NCBI GenBank assembly: GCA_031082225.1
Contig: JAVHLG010000021.1
Coordinates: 1-56,145, forward strand
DNA: 56,145 nucleotides
Source of the DNA: Desulfovibrionaceae bacterium
GTDB lineage: Bacteria > Desulfobacterota > Desulfovibrionia > Desulfovibrionales > Desulfovibrionaceae
Direction: 5' to 3'
Within the stretch, counting starts at the first letter, position 1. Each line of letters opens with the position of its first letter. Shown here piece after piece: positions 54,749 to 56,145 of the stretch. The notes beneath the pieces are model-generated. The model was not told the DNA's origin and made no database searches. It saw only the letters and a program-made list of their open reading frames with translations. A program made the translations under genes and the position numbers.

Positions 54749-56050
54749 ATGGGTGAGTCGGTGTATACCATTGAAGGAAAAAAACGGCCCTCGTTCATGG
54801 CCAAGGTCAAGGAGCTTCTGCCCGAGGGCGGAAACCTTGACATGTGCCTGACCTGCGGGCTGTGCGCCTCGGGGTGTCCGGCCTCGGGTCTGGCCGGGGG
54901 CATGGATCCCCGCAAGTTCTTGCGCATGGCCGCCCTGGGCATGGACGACGAGGTCACCTCCACGGAGTGGGTGTGGCACTGCACCATGTGTCAGCGCTGC
55001 ATCTACGCCTGCCCCATGAAGATCGACATCCCGCAACTGGTCTTCAACGCCCGGCAGTCCTGGCCGCGCGAGAAGCGGCCCAAGGGCATCGTGGGCTCCT
55101 GCGACCAGGCCCTTCGCACCAAGGGCAACAGCGCCATGGGCGCGTCCTCCGAGGACTTCGCCTTCGTGGTGGGCGACGTCTTGGAAGAGGTGCGCGAGAA
55201 CCAGCCGGGCCAGGAAGACCTGGTGGCTCCGGTGGACAAGATCGGCGCGGAATACTTCCTCAACCAGAACTCCCGCGAGCCCGTCACCGAGCCCGACGAG
55301 ATGGTCCCCCTGTGGAAGATACTTAAGACCGTGGGCGCGGACTGGACCTACGGCACCCGGGGCTGGGCGGCCGAAAACTACTGCATGTTCCTGGCCGACG
55401 ACGCGGCCTGGGAAAACGTGGTGCGCAACAAGGTCAAGGCTGTGGAGGAGCTGGGGTGTAAATACTGGCTCAACACGGAGTGAGGCCACGAACTCTTCGC
55501 AGTCCGGGCCGGACTGAAAAAGTTTGGGATCACGCCGAAGTTTGAGATCGAAAGCATCATCCGCCTCTATGCCCGCTGGATTCGGGAGGGCAAACTCAAC
55601 GTGTCCTCCGACTGGAACAAGGACCGCAAGGTGACCTTCACCGTGCAGGATCCCTGTCAGCTCGTGCGCAAGACCTACGGCGACCCCGTGGCCGACGATC
55701 TGCGCTTCGTGACCAAGGCCGTGGTCGGTGAGGAAAACTTCATCGACATGTGGCCCAGAAAGTCCAACAACTACTGCTGCGGCGGCGGCGGCGGTTTCCT
55801 GCAATCCGGCATGCCCGACGCCCGTCGGGCCTACGGCAAGCTCAAGCACGACCAGATCATGGAGACCAAGGCGCACTATTGCATCACCCCGTGCCACAAC
55901 TGCCATTCCCAGATCCACGACCTCTCGGAACACTTCGAGGGCGGCTACCACACCGTGCATCTGTGGACGCTGATCTGCCTGTCCATGGGCATGCTCGGAG
56001 AAAACGAGCGCGAATACCTGGGCGACGACCTGAAGGACGTCGGCCTGTAA
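54749..56050 (+). CDS. HdrD/TmcB-like iron-sulfur protein, predicted selenoprotein
   Basis: One 434-codon gene read through an in-frame TGA at 55481-55483 (residue 245, selenocysteine), giving 433 residues. Upstream part: [4Fe-4S] motifs CLTCGLCASGC (C33, C36, C39, C43) and CTMCQRCIYAC. At the TGA the context is NTE-U-GHELFAVRAGL, where TmcB (42342..43664) has GECGHAFRA. Downstream, in the same frame and uninterrupted: DPCQ (C303), NYCCGGGGG (C343, C344) and CITPCHNC, a complete CCG cluster set. A hairpin starts 16 bases after the TGA. The ATG has AAAAGGAG upstream. A plain nonsense mutation or sequencing error is less likely because the flanking code and motif are intact. Confidence 0.88.
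55484..55516 (+). promoter_or_regulatory. Bacterial SECIS-like hairpin
   Basis: CAGTCCG (55500-55506), loop GGC, CGGACTG (55510-55516), beginning 16 bases after the TGA, the expected distance for SelB-dependent selenocysteine insertion. Read with a six-pair stem the apical loop is GGGCC. Confidence 0.65.
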
Positions 56051-56064
56051 CGAGTCGTCCCGAT

Positions 56065-56104
56065 CCGGACGGTTTTGCCCCGACTCCGCGGGGGAACCGT
56101 CCGG
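56065..56104 (+). terminator. Terminator-like hairpin after the selenoprotein gene
   Basis: CCGGACGGTT (56065-56074) pairs with AACCGTCCGG (56095-56104); a smaller CCCCG/CGGGG stem lies inside. No T-run follows before the window ends, so readthrough is possible. Confidence 0.5.
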
Positions 56105-56145
56105 GCCGACCGAAGGAAACGCCGGGCGGCAGGGGGCAGGATGCC

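Noticed and set aside
55481-55601. Reading the end of the window as two separate genes (54749..55483 and 55601..56050).
   Set aside because: Both are in the same frame, the bases between them code for conserved sequence starting GHELFAVRAGL, and the TGA falls on a conserved Cys position. One selenoprotein gene explains all of it.

Overview
This GC-rich window almost certainly comes from a sulfate-reducing bacterium of the Desulfovibrionaceae; the genus cannot be fixed from sequence alone. Lineage markers are a complete tmcABCD transmembrane redox complex, an orange-protein (ORP) cluster with two MinD-type ATPases and a sigma-54 activator, an outer-membrane porin of the Desulfovibrio trimeric type, a DVU0772-like protein, and several CCG/ferredoxin redox proteins.

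Layout. 0.2-5.3 kb: a Cys-rich secreted protein, a BaiN/HI0933 flavoprotein, an iron-type alcohol dehydrogenase and YraN. 5.3-9.7 kb: a minus-strand block of lipoprotein, DUF2975, YozG-like HTH, NMT1-type periplasmic binding protein, Cache-HAMP-SpoIIE phosphatase and YraN, with a striking AT-only double palindrome upstream. 10.1-17.5 kb: a periplasmic sulfur-metabolism operon (monohaem cytochrome c, TAT-exported molybdopterin oxidoreductase, four-cluster ferredoxin, cytochrome b, triple-rhodanese and single-rhodanese proteins), then a TorD chaperone and a CstR-like persulfide-sensor repressor. A TACCC-N5-GGGTA operator lies inside the operon promoter. 17.6-21.2 kb: the housekeeping run rpsB-tsf-pyrH-frr-uppS. 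21.7-24.6 kb: a large hybrid histidine kinase. 24.7-27.8 kb: MoxR-type ATPase, vWA/metallopeptidase-like protein and an unknown. 28.2-32.6 kb: a Fur-like box, a VapBC-type pair, the porin, an HdeA/B-like protein and a DVU0772-like protein. 32.7-38.9 kb: a type I secretion ABC transporter and adaptor, a sigma-54 activator, and a divergent gene with its own sigma-54 promoter encoding a 173-residue amphipathic-helix protein. 39.2-41.7 kb: a small secreted protein and a CgeB-like glycosyltransferase. 41.9-45.7 kb: tmcDCBA in transcription order. 46.1-53.0 kb: the ORP cluster, two divergent operons each with a -24/-12 promoter and an activator gene between them. 53.1-56.1 kb: a second sigma-54 activator and its likely target.

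The last gene is the most striking single observation. It is an HdrD/TmcB-like iron-sulfur protein interrupted by an in-frame TGA exactly where the paralogue TmcB in the same window has the Cys of its E-C-G-H motif. A bacterial SECIS-like hairpin follows, so the gene reads as a selenoprotein of 433 residues (54749..56050). It is preceded by a -24/-12 promoter and a palindromic activator site.

Together the region is rich in periplasmic and membrane electron transfer (sulfane-sulfur reduction, Tmc, the HdrD-like selenoprotein), much of it controlled by sigma-54 activators or a persulfide-type repressor. No tRNA, rRNA, CRISPR array, transposase or prophage gene was recognised.
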